This document shows, in pieces, positions 18,659-27,045 of a stretch of 48,269 bases of DNA. The position numbers and the translations under genes were made by a program. Below the pieces are notes generated by a model, which saw nothing but the letters and a program-made list of their open reading frames with translations, did not search any database and was not told where the DNA came from. Origin of the DNA: F23-D06 sp045600525 (GTDB taxonomy: Bacteria; Bacteroidota; Bacteroidia; Bacteroidales; WCHB1-69); assembly GCA_045600525.1 (NCBI GenBank), contig JAZRYC010000096.1:1-48269 (forward strand). Reading direction: 5' to 3'. Numbering within the stretch: position 1 is the stretch's first letter; each line of letters opens with the position of its first letter.

Positions 18659-19855
18659 ATGGAAAAGTTTGATCCCGCAACCAACATCGAAAAGTTGGAC
18701 AAAAAAGATGCTTACCGTGGCGTCAACCCGGCTATCAACGATAGCGCAACCTTTATGTTTGAAAAAGCTCACCTTATGACGGATACTTTCCACGGTGAGA
18801 CCGAAGGTTACTATTTGTATTCCAGACATTGGAACCCGAGCGCAATGGCTCTTTGCGAATCATTGGCTGCTATGGAAGGTACAGAATGCGCATGGGCTAC
18901 CGGTTCCGGTATGGCTGCCATCACCGTTGCTTTGATGCACGAAGTGAAAGCTGGCGACCACATCGTCTCCAGTATGACAACCTACGGTGGTACTTTCGCC
19001 TTCTTGAACAACTATATCAAAAAATTTGGTGTTGAAGTTACTTTCGTAAATATGCAAGACCTGGATGCTGTTAAGGCTGCTATTCGCCCTAACACAAAGG
19101 TCCTCTATACGGAAACTATGAACAATCCTTTGCTCCGCATCGCTAATGTTCCCGAACTTTCTAAGATCGCTCACGCTGCTGGCGCAAAATTGTTGGTTGA
19201 CAATACCTTCACTCCGATGATTTTCTCTCCGTATCGCCTTGGTGCTGATGTGGTTATCTATAGTATGACCAAATATGTCAACGGTATGAATGACTGTGTG
19301 GCTGGTGCTATCTGTGGTTCTGCTGCTTACATCAACTCTTTGATCGACGTGAACGACGGTACTGCTATGTTGCTCGGTCCTGTCTTGGATTCTTTCCGCG
19401 CTTCCAGCATCCAAAAGAATCTGCATACCCTCCATATCCGTATGAAGAAACACAGCGAAAACGCTATGTATTTGGCAAAACGCTTTAAAGAAACCGGTAT
19501 CAAATACAACTACCCAGGCCTTCCTGAACATGTTGACCACGAATTGTTCAAGACTATGATGAATGAAGAATACGGCTTCGGCGGTATGATTTCCATCGAT
19601 ATGGGTACGGCTGATAGAGCTTCTGCTATTATGGAAAAAATGCAGGAACTCGGCGTTGGCTACCTCGCCGTCAGCTTGGGCTACTTCAAGACCCTTTTCT
19701 CCAACTCCGGTAAATCTACCTCTTCCGAAGTTCCTGAAGATATCCAAAAGGAAATGGGTATGAGCGAAGGCCTTATCCGCTTCTCCGTCGGTCTTGACAA
19801 CGATCCGGAACGTACATTCCAATTGATCAAACAAGCTATCGACGCGACTTGCTAA
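18659..19855 (+). CDS. Cys/Met metabolism PLP-dependent enzyme (methionine gamma-lyase or cystathionine synthase/lyase type)
   Basis: The 398-residue enzyme belongs to the fold-type I trans-sulfuration family. Lys205 in SMTKYVNGMNDCV is the expected PLP Schiff-base residue, the ring-stacking region is WATGSGMAAI, and LLVDNTFTPMIF holds the PLP-ring Asp. The motif after the lysine (NGMNDC rather than the common SGHSD) differs from classical MetB/MetC, so the substrate is uncertain. The ATG at 18659 is chosen because a perfect -7 box sits at 18615-18622; an upstream in-frame extension of 46 codons would overlap nhaA and cross that promoter. A strong terminator follows. Confidence 0.85.
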   Translation: MEKFDPATNIEKLDKKDAYRGVNPAINDSATFMFEKAHLMTDTFHGETEGYYLYSRHWNPSAMALCESLAAMEGTECAWATGSGMAAITVALMHEVKAGDHIVSSMTTYGGTFAFLNNYIKKFGVEVTFVNMQDLDAVKAAIRPNTKVLYTETMNNPLLRIANVPELSKIAHAAGAKLLVDNTFTPMIFSPYRLGADVVIYSMTKYVNGMNDCVAGAICGSAAYINSLIDVNDGTAMLLGPVLDSFRASSIQKNLHTLHIRMKKHSENAMYLAKRFKETGIKYNYPGLPEHVDHELFKTMMNEEYGFGGMISIDMGTADRASAIMEKMQELGVGYLAVSLGYFKTLFSNSGKSTSSEVPEDIQKEMGMSEGLIRFSVGLDNDPERTFQLIKQAIDATC

Positions 19856-19876
19856 TTTCTGATAGTTTAATCATAG

Positions 19877-19914
19877 AAATCCGGTGCCATTTGCGTGGCG
19901 CCGGATTTTTTTTT
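19877..19914 (+). terminator. Rho-independent terminator
   Basis: A 12-bp stem (19877-19888 with 19897-19908, one G-U pair) is followed by a run of T. Confidence 0.9.
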
Positions 19915-19993
19915 GAATGAAAATATGAAGCACTCCTTCTCAATTTTGTATTTTTAATATGTTTTATATCAAATGAATGTTGCTTTTTTTTCC

Positions 19994-20001
19994 TATATTT
20001 G
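19994..20001 (+). promoter_or_regulatory. -7 box for fba
   Basis: TATATTTG lies 65 bases before the aldolase ATG. It argues that the in-frame TTG at 19977 is not the start. Confidence 0.6.
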
Positions 20002-20066
20002 CGCTCGTTCTCGTGAATGTGGGAAATAATTATAATATCTTAAAATACAACACATTAATATTTATT

Positions 20067-21074
20067 ATGGTAGATTATAAAAAAATCGGATTGGTGAACA
20101 CGCGTGAGATGTTTGCTAAGGCTGTGGATGGTGGCTATGCTATCCCTGCATTCAATTTCAACAATATGGAACAACTCCAGGCTATTATCCAAGCTGCTGC
20201 TCAGACCAATAGCCCTGTGATTCTTCAAGTTTCCAAAGGTGCTCGTGATTATGCGAACCAAACACTTCTGCGTTATATGGCAGAAGGTGCTGTTGAATAT
20301 GCTAAGGAATTGGGTTGTAAGCATCCGGAAATCGTTTTGCATTTGGATCACGGCAGCGACTTTGACATCTGTAAGTCTTGTATTGATATGGGTTTCTCAA
20401 GTGTGATGATTGATGGTTCCGCTCTTCCATACGAAGAAAATGTTGCTGTCACCCGTCGTGTTGTGGAATATGCACATCAATATGATGTGACGGTGGAAGG
20501 CGAACTCGGCGTACTCGCTGGCGTTGAAGACGAAGTTTCCGCAGCCGAAAGCCATTATACCCGCCCGGAAGAGGTTATCGATTTCGTGACTAAGACGGGC
20601 GTTGACTCCCTTGCAATTTCCATTGGTACCAGCCACGGCGCATACAAGTTCACTCCCGAACAATGTACCGTTGATCCTGAAACCGGTCGTCTGCTTCCTC
20701 CTCCATTGGCATTTGACGTGCTTGAGGCTATTGAAAAGAAACTCCCCGGCTTCCCTATCGTTCTTCACGGTTCCAGCTCCGTACCTCAAGAGGAAGTTGA
20801 TATCATCAATGCTAACGGTGGCGCCTTGAAAGCAGCTGTCGGTATTCCTGAAGAACAATTGCGTAAGGCAGCAAAGAGCGCTGTTTGTAAAATCAATATC
20901 GACTCCGATAGCCGTCTGGCTATGACTGCTGCTGTTCGCCAAACACTCGCTGCAAAACCGGCTGAGTTTGACCCGAGAAAATACCTGGGCCCGGCTCGTG
21001 ATCGTATGAAAGCCCTCTATATGCACAAAATCGTCAATGTGTTAGGCTCTAATGACAAATTGCTTGTTGACTAA
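20067..21074 (+). CDS. fba: Class II fructose-bisphosphate aldolase
   Basis: The 335-residue zinc enzyme cleaves fructose 1,6-bisphosphate to dihydroxyacetone phosphate and glyceraldehyde 3-phosphate in glycolysis and gluconeogenesis. HLDHGSD at 92-98 supplies the catalytic Asp94 and a zinc-binding His95; VEGELGVLAG is the conserved acidic loop, and LHGSSSVP holds the second zinc His and phosphate-binding Ser. Length and sequence fit the Bacteroidota type. The ATG at 20067 follows a TATATTTG promoter box; the reading frame extends 30 codons upstream without family resemblance. Confidence 0.95.
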   Translation: MVDYKKIGLVNTREMFAKAVDGGYAIPAFNFNNMEQLQAIIQAAAQTNSPVILQVSKGARDYANQTLLRYMAEGAVEYAKELGCKHPEIVLHLDHGSDFDICKSCIDMGFSSVMIDGSALPYEENVAVTRRVVEYAHQYDVTVEGELGVLAGVEDEVSAAESHYTRPEEVIDFVTKTGVDSLAISIGTSHGAYKFTPEQCTVDPETGRLLPPPLAFDVLEAIEKKLPGFPIVLHGSSSVPQEEVDIINANGGALKAAVGIPEEQLRKAAKSAVCKINIDSDSRLAMTAAVRQTLAAKPAEFDPRKYLGPARDRMKALYMHKIVNVLGSNDKLLVD

Positions 21075-21102
21075 TTTTTGCACAAAATAATCTCATGATA
21101 CG

Positions 21103-21136
21103 GGGCCGGCTTCTTTTGAACCGGCCCTTTGTTTTT
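21103..21136 (+). terminator. Terminator after fba
   Basis: GGGCCGG at 21103-21109 pairs perfectly with CCGGCCC at 21121-21127 and is followed by a T-rich tract interrupted by one G. Confidence 0.88.
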
Positions 21137-21146
21137 TATAGATGGT

Positions 21147-21186
21147 AATTACTGTGTCACGTTGCACGTAACGTGACACAGTAATT
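21147..21186. repeat. Perfect 17-bp inverted repeat with 6-base spacer
   Basis: Bases 21147-21163 (core ACTGTGTCACGTT) are exactly complementary to 21170-21186. There is no T-run. It lies 10 bases beyond the fba terminator and about 80 bases upstream of the next -7 box. It could be a repressor operator, a cruciform or an RNA hairpin. Confidence 0.85.
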
Positions 21187-21263
21187 GCTTTGTGCCGTCT
21201 TAGTGGTCTATGTCTTTTATGGGATTTATTAAAAAAGAAAGTCCTGTTTTTGCGATAAATTTG

Positions 21264-21271
21264 TATCTTTG
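21264..21271 (+). promoter_or_regulatory. -7 box for the TerB-like gene
   Basis: TATCTTTG matches TAnnTTTG exactly and lies about 150 bases before the ATG at 21417, leaving a long leader. Confidence 0.55.
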
Positions 21272-21348
21272 TTCCATCAATTGAAAATACGGGTGGGAAG
21301 ATCGTGTTTTCGGTTGGATTTGTCATATGAAATGAACAAGATGTATTG

Positions 21349-21378
21349 CTGACGGGTAAAAAGGAATCATGCCGTCAG
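21349..21378 (+). other. Hairpin in the leader of the TerB-like gene
   Basis: CTGACGG (21349-21355) pairs with CCGTCAG (21372-21378). It encloses the in-frame ATG at 21369, which favours the downstream ATG at 21417 as the true start. Confidence 0.55.
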
Positions 21379-21416
21379 TAATAAATATTAACTCGCATGA
21401 TTCCACTGACTTTATT

Positions 21417-21776
21417 ATGATTAATTTAGACAAATTGAAACAAACTTTCCAAACTGTTGCCGGTAAAGCCAAAGAAAAAGCTGTTGATGCCAAAGAATGG
21501 ATCCAGATGGAAAAACTCATCGCTACCATTGTTGCAGATGCTGATATAACAGAAGAAGAAGGCGAAGAACTCAAAAAAGCCATTCAAGAATATGGTATGG
21601 ATTCAGAAGCTGTTATGAACAAGTTGGCTAATCGTTTGAAAAAACAACAAGAATCAGTAATTAATAACGAATTGGCCAAGGTCGTTGCTGCTTTGACAGA
21701 AGAACAACGCATTCAATTTGTTGCCGCCATTAATAAAAACACAGCGGATGCCCCTGTTCTTAAAATTAGTTTGTAG
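21417..21776 (+). CDS. Small TerB-like helical protein
   Basis: This 119-residue soluble, mainly helical protein has a segment ATIVADADITEEEGEELKKA of the kind found in TerB/DjlA-type helical domains, where an acidic loop opens a helix. No signal peptide or membrane span. It recalls the TerB-like proteins at 36274 and 43062, but is not a close copy. The start at 21417 is preferred over ATG 21369, because the latter lies inside a leader hairpin and adds a non-conserved Ser/Asn/Asp-rich tail. Own promoter, two terminators downstream. Function unknown; the TerB link is tentative. Confidence 0.7.
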   Translation: MINLDKLKQTFQTVAGKAKEKAVDAKEWIQMEKLIATIVADADITEEEGEELKKAIQEYGMDSEAVMNKLANRLKKQQESVINNELAKVVAALTEEQRIQFVAAINKNTADAPVLKISL

Positions 21777-21797
21777 ATAATTCTAAATAGATGCAAA

Positions 21798-21834
21798 GAG
21801 GCCTTGTGTACTAATTGTGCAAGACCTCCTTTTT
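21798..21834 (+). terminator. Terminator after the TerB-like gene
   Basis: GAGGCCTTG (21798-21806) pairs with CAAGACCTC (21820-21828) with one mismatch, followed by T-rich sequence. Confidence 0.75.
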
Positions 21835-21871
21835 ACCTAATGACATTAGGGGTATAGTATCTATATATATG

Positions 21872-21909
21872 ATGGGAATCTGAAGTACTACTCCAGATTC
21901 CCATTTTTT
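21872..21909 (+). terminator. Second terminator hairpin
   Basis: ATGGGAATCTG (21872-21882) is complementary to 21894-21904 and ends in a run of six T. It backs up the preceding terminator. Confidence 0.8.
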
Positions 21910-22016
21910 ATATTAGAGAATTTGCTGCTTTTATCCTTTGTCGTATGATAGGCAATGTTTGTTCCTATTCTTCATTGGATAATATGAGCTATTATAAGCC
22001 GCAAGACTATATTTAG

Positions 22017-22024
22017 TATTTTTG
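22017..22024 (+). promoter_or_regulatory. -7 box for the M1 peptidase
   Basis: TATTTTTG lies 18 bases upstream of the chosen ATG at 22043, a short leader typical of Bacteroidota genes. Confidence 0.55.
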
Positions 22025-22042
22025 CAGCCTAAAAATGTCCGT

Positions 22043-24358
22043 ATGAAAAAACTCTTCGCCCTCATTCCCATAATGTTCGCATTCACTTTCTGTCTGGCGC
22101 AGAACATAAGCGACACACTTCACGTAGCACATTACGACCTTCATCTCAATGTGCTGGATTTTACAAACAGAACGATTGATGGTTACGCCGACTTGACGGT
22201 AATCACCAAAGTCCCAACTTTGTCACAGTATGTGCTCGATTTGCAAAGCCTTACCGTTGACTCCGTTCTTGTGGGCACACAGCCCGTAACCTTTAGCCAA
22301 GATGGCTATAAAGTTTTTATCAATCATAATAGTAATCAGAATGATACGGCTATCGTGCGTGTCTATTATCATGGAACACCCATTTCAGATACGCGATGGG
22401 GCGGTTTTTATTTCTCAGGGCAGTATTGTTACAATATGGGGGTGGCTTTTGACTATCAACCTCATAACTTCGGCCGTTGCTGGTTTCCTTGCCTGGATGT
22501 CTTTACGGACAAGTCTTCCTATACAATGCACATTCACACGGAAAATGGCAAGATGGCCGTTTGCGGCGGTGAACTGACCGATTCGCTGACGCTGGCCGAC
22601 AGTACGCGCGAGTGGACGTGGCAGCTGGACGAACCGATACCTACGTATCTGGCTTCTATGGCTGTCGGTCCGTACATCTTATATGCTGATACTTTCCAGG
22701 GTATGGAAAGAACAATTCCCATCAATATCTATGCCCAGCCCAGCACCATTAACAAAGTGGCCGGTTCATTTGTACACCTGAAGGATATTCTACGCTTGTA
22801 CGAACAGCTTTTCGGACCATATCGTTGGACCCGTGTCGGCTATGTGGCGGTCAACTTCTCAAGTGGTGCGATGGAGCACGCCTGCAATATTGCTTACCCC
22901 AATGCGGCAATTACGGGTACGGTGGCTAATGAATCCCTGTATGCGCACGAATTGTTTCACCATTGGTTTGGCGATCTGATAACTTGCAATAGAGCGGAGG
23001 AGATGTGGATAAATGAAGGTTTTGCCACCTATTCGGAAGCACTTGTGGATGGACTGTTCGGCGAGGGAAACGCCTATCTTGACCATATTCGCAGTGTGCA
23101 TCACAATACGCTTAAAAATATTGTAAAAGAAGATGGTGGGCACTATGCTTTGGATAATGTTCCTCAAGAGGTGACATACGGCACGCATTCCTACGACAAA
23201 GGTTCTCTGATAGTGCATTCTTTGCGAAGCTATATGGGCGATTCCCTCTTCTTTAGTGGCATTAAAAGTCTACTGAATCATTTTGCCTACCAAAATGTCT
23301 CTTCCGAAGAAATGTTTGATTACCTGTCTCAGGTGACGGGAATGCCGCTGCATGATTTCTACGAAGGTTGGGTACACAACCCGGGATTCCTCCATTTTTC
23401 CATTGATTCAATCGCTCATTTGCAAGGCAATGACTATCGGATTTATCTTCATCAGAAGTTGTTGGGCGGAACGCATTTTGCCAATAGTAACAAGATTGAC
23501 CTAACCTTTGTGTCGGCCGAGCGCGAGCTTTTTACGGTGGAGGACGCGATGTTCTCAGGAGAGTTTGGCATGGTGGATGTGACGTTGCCCTTCGTCCCTA
23601 TGTTCGGCATGGTGGACTATTATGAAAAACTTACGGATGCTTTGGTGGATTACACGAAAACGATGGCTTCTGGGGAAACATTCTCTTGTACGGATGCCTC
23701 ATGTACAGTGCAGTTAGATGCTTTTCCAGACTCCGTGCTGGTTCGGGTAGAACATAATTTGGTGTCTCCTGACCAGCCACAGCAGTTTCCCGATGGTATA
23801 TATCGAATGTCAGATAACCACTATTGGACGATTGGTTTAGCGTATGACAATGCAGTGAACACAATTCCTCAAGGCTATCTGCAATTCCGCTATCAGTCAG
23901 GTGCGAATACGAATATGGATTATGCCTTGATGAGTGGTTATACGCATGAAAATCTGAAGTTGATGTATCGTCCTTCAACGGATTCTCCATGGACGATTAT
24001 TCCGGCCACAGTGATTGGTAGTACGATTTCGGGGAATCTGAAAACGCAGGCGCTGACCGCTGGTCAGTATTGCCTGGCCATAGGCGATCCCACCGCCGAT
24101 GTCGCAGATTATGCATCGCAGGCTTCCATCAAACTTTATCCGAATCCGGCGGTGAACAAATTGAATGTTTGGCTTGACGGTGTTGAGGGAAATGTTCAAG
24201 CCGCAATATACGATACAACAGGCAGAGAGGTGAAGACGGTGAAATTAAAAAAAGGAGATAATGCTGTGAATGTCGGTTCTCTTAAGGCGGGTATGTATTA
24301 CCTTAGGTTGAAAGATGATAAAGGCAGAATAACGGTGAAGAACTTTGTGAAGGAGTGA
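22043..24358 (+). CDS. Secreted M1 family metallopeptidase with T9SS sorting domain
   Basis: The 771-residue protein begins with a signal peptide (MKKLFALIPIMFAFTFCLAQ). The substrate-recognition motif is GAMEH at 275-279. The zinc site is HELFHH with His302, catalytic Glu303 and His306, and the third ligand Glu325 in NEGFATYSEAL, exactly the HExxH-18-E spacing of M1 (gluzincin) aminopeptidases. The last 75 or so residues form a type A T9SS sorting domain (IKLYPNPAVNKLNVWLDG ... AGMYYLRLKD). It is therefore a cell-surface or secreted peptidase that probably feeds on peptides. The start at 22043 gives a clean signal peptide; the in-frame TTG at 22022 overlaps the promoter. Confidence 0.93.
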   Translation: MKKLFALIPIMFAFTFCLAQNISDTLHVAHYDLHLNVLDFTNRTIDGYADLTVITKVPTLSQYVLDLQSLTVDSVLVGTQPVTFSQDGYKVFINHNSNQNDTAIVRVYYHGTPISDTRWGGFYFSGQYCYNMGVAFDYQPHNFGRCWFPCLDVFTDKSSYTMHIHTENGKMAVCGGELTDSLTLADSTREWTWQLDEPIPTYLASMAVGPYILYADTFQGMERTIPINIYAQPSTINKVAGSFVHLKDILRLYEQLFGPYRWTRVGYVAVNFSSGAMEHACNIAYPNAAITGTVANESLYAHELFHHWFGDLITCNRAEEMWINEGFATYSEALVDGLFGEGNAYLDHIRSVHHNTLKNIVKEDGGHYALDNVPQEVTYGTHSYDKGSLIVHSLRSYMGDSLFFSGIKSLLNHFAYQNVSSEEMFDYLSQVTGMPLHDFYEGWVHNPGFLHFSIDSIAHLQGNDYRIYLHQKLLGGTHFANSNKIDLTFVSAERELFTVEDAMFSGEFGMVDVTLPFVPMFGMVDYYEKLTDALVDYTKTMASGETFSCTDASCTVQLDAFPDSVLVRVEHNLVSPDQPQQFPDGIYRMSDNHYWTIGLAYDNAVNTIPQGYLQFRYQSGANTNMDYALMSGYTHENLKLMYRPSTDSPWTIIPATVIGSTISGNLKTQALTAGQYCLAIGDPTADVADYASQASIKLYPNPAVNKLNVWLDGVEGNVQAAIYDTTGREVKTVKLKKGDNAVNVGSLKAGMYYLRLKDDKGRITVKNFVKE

Positions 24359-24472
24359 AGTAAATGAGACAGTGCATAAGGAGATAATGAAGAATGACAG
24401 TATTACAGTATTACGGGAAACCTGAATATGAAAACTCATAATCCCATATCCCGAATTATTTAGAAAAAAGTG

Positions 24473-24480
24473 TATCTTTG
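24473..24480 (+). promoter_or_regulatory. -7 box for tRNA-Leu
   Basis: TATCTTTG ends 15 bases before the first tRNA base. Such spacing fits direct tRNA transcription. Confidence 0.65.
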
Positions 24481-24495
24481 CGCCCTCAAAAAAAC

Positions 24496-24579
24496 GCGGA
24501 TATGGCGTAATTGGTAGCCGCGCTAGACTTAGGATCTAGTTCCTTTGGAGTGGGAGTTCGAGTCTCCCTATCCGCACCA
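24496..24579 (+). tRNA. tRNA-Leu (anticodon UAG)
   Basis: The 84-base gene folds as a class II tRNA. The acceptor stem GCGGATA (24496-24502) pairs with TATCCGC (24569-24575). The anticodon stem CTAGA/TCTAG encloses loop CTTAGGA with anticodon TAG at 24530-24532, and a T-arm with GTTCGAGTC is present. The variable arm is extended, as expected for Leu. CCA is encoded at 24577-24579. It reads CUA/CUN leucine codons. Confidence 0.96.
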
Positions 24580-24581
24580 CC

Positions 24582-24611
24582 AAAGCCCCGAATTTTCGGG
24601 GCTTTTTTTAT
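24582..24611 (+). terminator. Terminator after tRNA-Leu
   Basis: AAAGCCCCGA (24582-24591) pairs perfectly with TCGGGGCTTT (24596-24605), then T residues. It begins three bases after the CCA. Confidence 0.92.
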
Positions 24612-24632
24612 TGCGCCTTTTCCCTTTTTTAC

Positions 24633-24640
24633 TATTTTTG
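24633..24640 (+). promoter_or_regulatory. -7 box
   Basis: TATTTTTG lies 34 bases before the ATG at 24675. Confidence 0.5.
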
Positions 24641-24674
24641 TCGCTCTCTTTTAGAAACAGATACGACGAACATT

Positions 24675-25625
24675 ATGAACTGTTTTCGCGCCGTTTATAG
24701 AACAATAGCGGCAATTACGCTTTTTACATTGGGCCTTTGTCACACCATGTCCGGACAAGGATTCGTTCGAGCGGCTTTTGACGAGAGTGGCATTCAGCGG
24801 CGTTGGTATGTCCGCAATTTGGATTCTACGGATAATGTTGTCATACACAATCTTCATGCTGATGGCAAAACTGTGAATATGGAAAGTCTGAGCCCCCATG
24901 TACGAGGCAAAGTCAAAACTATTTCTCAAATCAATGTCAACTACGATACCGTTGAATCCAACGTCTGCTACCTTTCTTTTCCGCATGGAAAGGAAACCTA
25001 TAAAATGCTGGAATGGATGATTTTCGGTCCGGATACGTTGCTTTATTATTTTGATGAAACGGGCAAACAGAAATCTGTGTCTCTCCATTCAAAACGCGTG
25101 TATGCATATCGAAAAGGTCAAGAGGAACCTCGAGGCTTGTGCCCGATAGGACCGAGAAAAATGGAACAAGAACCCATAGACAGGCTGTTTATGATTGACA
25201 AGGAGGGACAAATGAATGAGTATTGTCATTTGCAAAAAGTTCCTCAGACGGGAAACGACCTTGATGCTCCGCTCGCCAATTATCGTGAAATGCCATCTGG
25301 TGAAATCCGGGTGGACTATGATTCGTTGGGACGCGAGGTCAGGACTCGCCCGTATGCGGAAGGTGGTTTAGGTGAAATGTATTTTGGTTTGCCAGGAGGA
25401 TTAACAGCAGGCATTGTCAACCGGATAGAAAAGACCGTTTCTTTGTTCGACGCCTTCGGCAACATCTGCTATAGGGGCTATTTTCTCTCCCTGAAATCAG
25501 ATGCTCCTGAGTTGGAAACCCTGTGGAAATACGGATATGATGAGGCCGGCAACTGGGTGCGCTGCGATTACTACGAAAACGGCCGTCTGATGCGGCATAT
25601 AGAACGCGAAATCGTATATCAGTAG
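24675..25625 (+). CDS. Secreted protein with YD-repeat-like segments
   Basis: The 316-residue protein has an N-terminal hydrophobic segment (about 9-26, AAITLFTLGLCHTMSG) that looks like a signal peptide. The C-terminal third contains three short Tyr/Asp-Gly motifs resembling single RHS/YD units: VDYDSLGREVRT, LFDAFGNICYRGYF and YGYDEAGNWVRCDYYENGR. These are common in Bacteroidota surface proteins. It lacks a T9SS domain, so periplasm or outer membrane is more likely than secretion. It stands alone between a tRNA and a terminator. Function unknown. Confidence 0.75.
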   Translation: MNCFRAVYRTIAAITLFTLGLCHTMSGQGFVRAAFDESGIQRRWYVRNLDSTDNVVIHNLHADGKTVNMESLSPHVRGKVKTISQINVNYDTVESNVCYLSFPHGKETYKMLEWMIFGPDTLLYYFDETGKQKSVSLHSKRVYAYRKGQEEPRGLCPIGPRKMEQEPIDRLFMIDKEGQMNEYCHLQKVPQTGNDLDAPLANYREMPSGEIRVDYDSLGREVRTRPYAEGGLGEMYFGLPGGLTAGIVNRIEKTVSLFDAFGNICYRGYFLSLKSDAPELETLWKYGYDEAGNWVRCDYYENGRLMRHIEREIVYQ

Positions 25626-25647
25626 CAAATATAAAATCTCAAAAGCC

Positions 25648-25698
25648 GAGTTATCGCTATGCTTTTTGAAAAAATAGGTAGCGATAACTCCTTTTTTT
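25648..25698 (+). terminator. Rho-independent terminator
   Basis: A perfect 12-bp stem (GAGTTATCGCTA at 25648-25659 with 25679-25690) is followed by C and a run of T. Confidence 0.88.
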
Positions 25699-25883
25699 GT
25701 ATTAACCGCCTCATCGCCATATTCCGAGAACTTCCGATTACGAACGATTAATAGTCACTCAAGTTCCGCAAGTTGGTTTCTTCCAATAAAAACTTGCATA
25801 CGCAACGGGGCGCTTTTTGAAGCTGAAATCTATTCGACAATGCGATAGGTTACTTCGTCCAAGAGGCGAGTGCACGCCTCGTA

Positions 25884-25935
25884 AAATTTCGGGGGAATCG
25901 GGGATTTTGGCAAAATAAATTTCGGGGGAATCGGG
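25884..25935 (+). repeat. Direct repeat of 19 bp in a 300-base gene-free gap
   Basis: AAATTTCGGGGGAATCGGG occurs at 25884-25902 and again at 25917-25935, 14 bases apart. A small hairpin GAGGCG/CGCCTC lies just before at 25863-25880. The rest of the gap 25699-25997 shows no ORF, tRNA or clear promoter. Confidence 0.85.
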
Positions 25936-25997
25936 ATTTTTGCTTTTTTGCAGCCGTTTTTATAAAAATAGACATTAGTGATTCACGAATTTCAACT

Positions 25998-26978
25998 ATG
26001 ACTCTTTGGAACATTTACCATAATGACATTCCCGACTTTGTGCAGCGCATTGCCGCAACTGCGCCGATGCGGAGATTGCAGCAGGTGGGTATGAACTGCG
26101 GTTGCGAATATACGTCGTTTAAGACTTTCGAACTGGCGGAACCCTATTCGCGCTACGAGCATAGCGTGGGCGCAGGCCTCATCGTGTGGCACTTCACCCA
26201 CGATGTGCAACAGTCTGTCGCCGCACTGCTGCATGACATTGCCACACCGGCGTTCGCCCACGTGGTCGATTTCCTGCACAATGACCATGAACGCCAGGAA
26301 TCTACCGAGGACCTGACGCTGGCAACCATCCAGTCGTGCGACGAGCTGGTGAATATATTGGCGGAACTCTCGCTGTCACCGGAGGATGTTGCCGACTACC
26401 ACATCTTCCCCATTGCGGACAACGATATGCCGCGCCTATCCTCCGACCGTCTCGAATATACGATGGGCAACATCGTGAACTTCGGGCTGGCTTCGCGCGA
26501 GCGGGTAGGGGAGCTGTACCGCAATCTTTGCGTCGGCACCAATGAGGAGGGGAATCCCGAGATTATGTTCACGGATGCGGAACTGGCATCAACGTTCGCC
26601 CGACTATCGCTGCACTGCTCCAAAATTTACGTCAGCGACGAGGACCGCTATGCCATGCAGCGACTGGCCCTGCTGCTGAAAGAGGCCATCGGGCGCGGCG
26701 TCATTGCGGAACCCGACCTGATGCTATCAGAGCCCGACATCATCGCCAAGCTCACCGCCGATAGCGCGACAGCTGAAGCGTGGGCGCACTACTGCTCTAT
26801 TCGCGAAATCATTGTGGGTGAGCCCGGTCCGGATGCTTTGGTGGTGCCTGCCAAGAAACGATGCATCAACCCATACGTGCAAAATATCGGTCGCGTGACG
26901 GATTTTGACCAATCCTATCGCGCGGAGCTTCAGGCTTTTCTGTCCTATTCCTTTGACTACCCGATTTCGGCGAAATGA
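25998..26978 (+). CDS. HD-domain phosphohydrolase
   Basis: The 326-residue protein carries the metal-binding HD pattern: His55 in YEHSVGAG, His79-Asp80 in ALLHDIATPAFAH, and a later Asp candidate in LSSDRLEYTMGN. The arrangement resembles dGTPase/HD phosphohydrolases acting on nucleotides or signalling phosphoesters; the substrate is not predictable. No membrane segment. The gene is visibly richer in G and C at third codon positions than its neighbours, which may reflect transfer or local bias. Repeats and a small hairpin lie upstream instead of a typical -7 box. Confidence 0.88.
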   Translation: MTLWNIYHNDIPDFVQRIAATAPMRRLQQVGMNCGCEYTSFKTFELAEPYSRYEHSVGAGLIVWHFTHDVQQSVAALLHDIATPAFAHVVDFLHNDHERQESTEDLTLATIQSCDELVNILAELSLSPEDVADYHIFPIADNDMPRLSSDRLEYTMGNIVNFGLASRERVGELYRNLCVGTNEEGNPEIMFTDAELASTFARLSLHCSKIYVSDEDRYAMQRLALLLKEAIGRGVIAEPDLMLSEPDIIAKLTADSATAEAWAHYCSIREIIVGEPGPDALVVPAKKRCINPYVQNIGRVTDFDQSYRAELQAFLSYSFDYPISAK

Positions 26979-26984
26979 CGGACA

Positions 26985-27014
26985 TTTGTTTGTGTTAACT
27001 TTTTTGTATTTTTG
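26985..27014 (+). promoter_or_regulatory. Promoter of the 13-residue-repeat gene (-33 and -7)
   Basis: TTTG at 26985-26988 and TATTTTTG at 27007-27014 are 18 bases apart, close to the Bacteroidota -33/-7 spacing. The ATG follows 32 bases later. Confidence 0.65.
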
Positions 27015-27045
27015 CTCCTGTTTTCTAACTCTAAAAATTACTGCT

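Noticed and set aside
22865..22879. GAMEH instead of GAMEN in the M1 peptidase
   Set aside because: MEH variants are common among secreted bacterial M1 peptidases; zinc and catalytic residues are intact, so this is not unusual.
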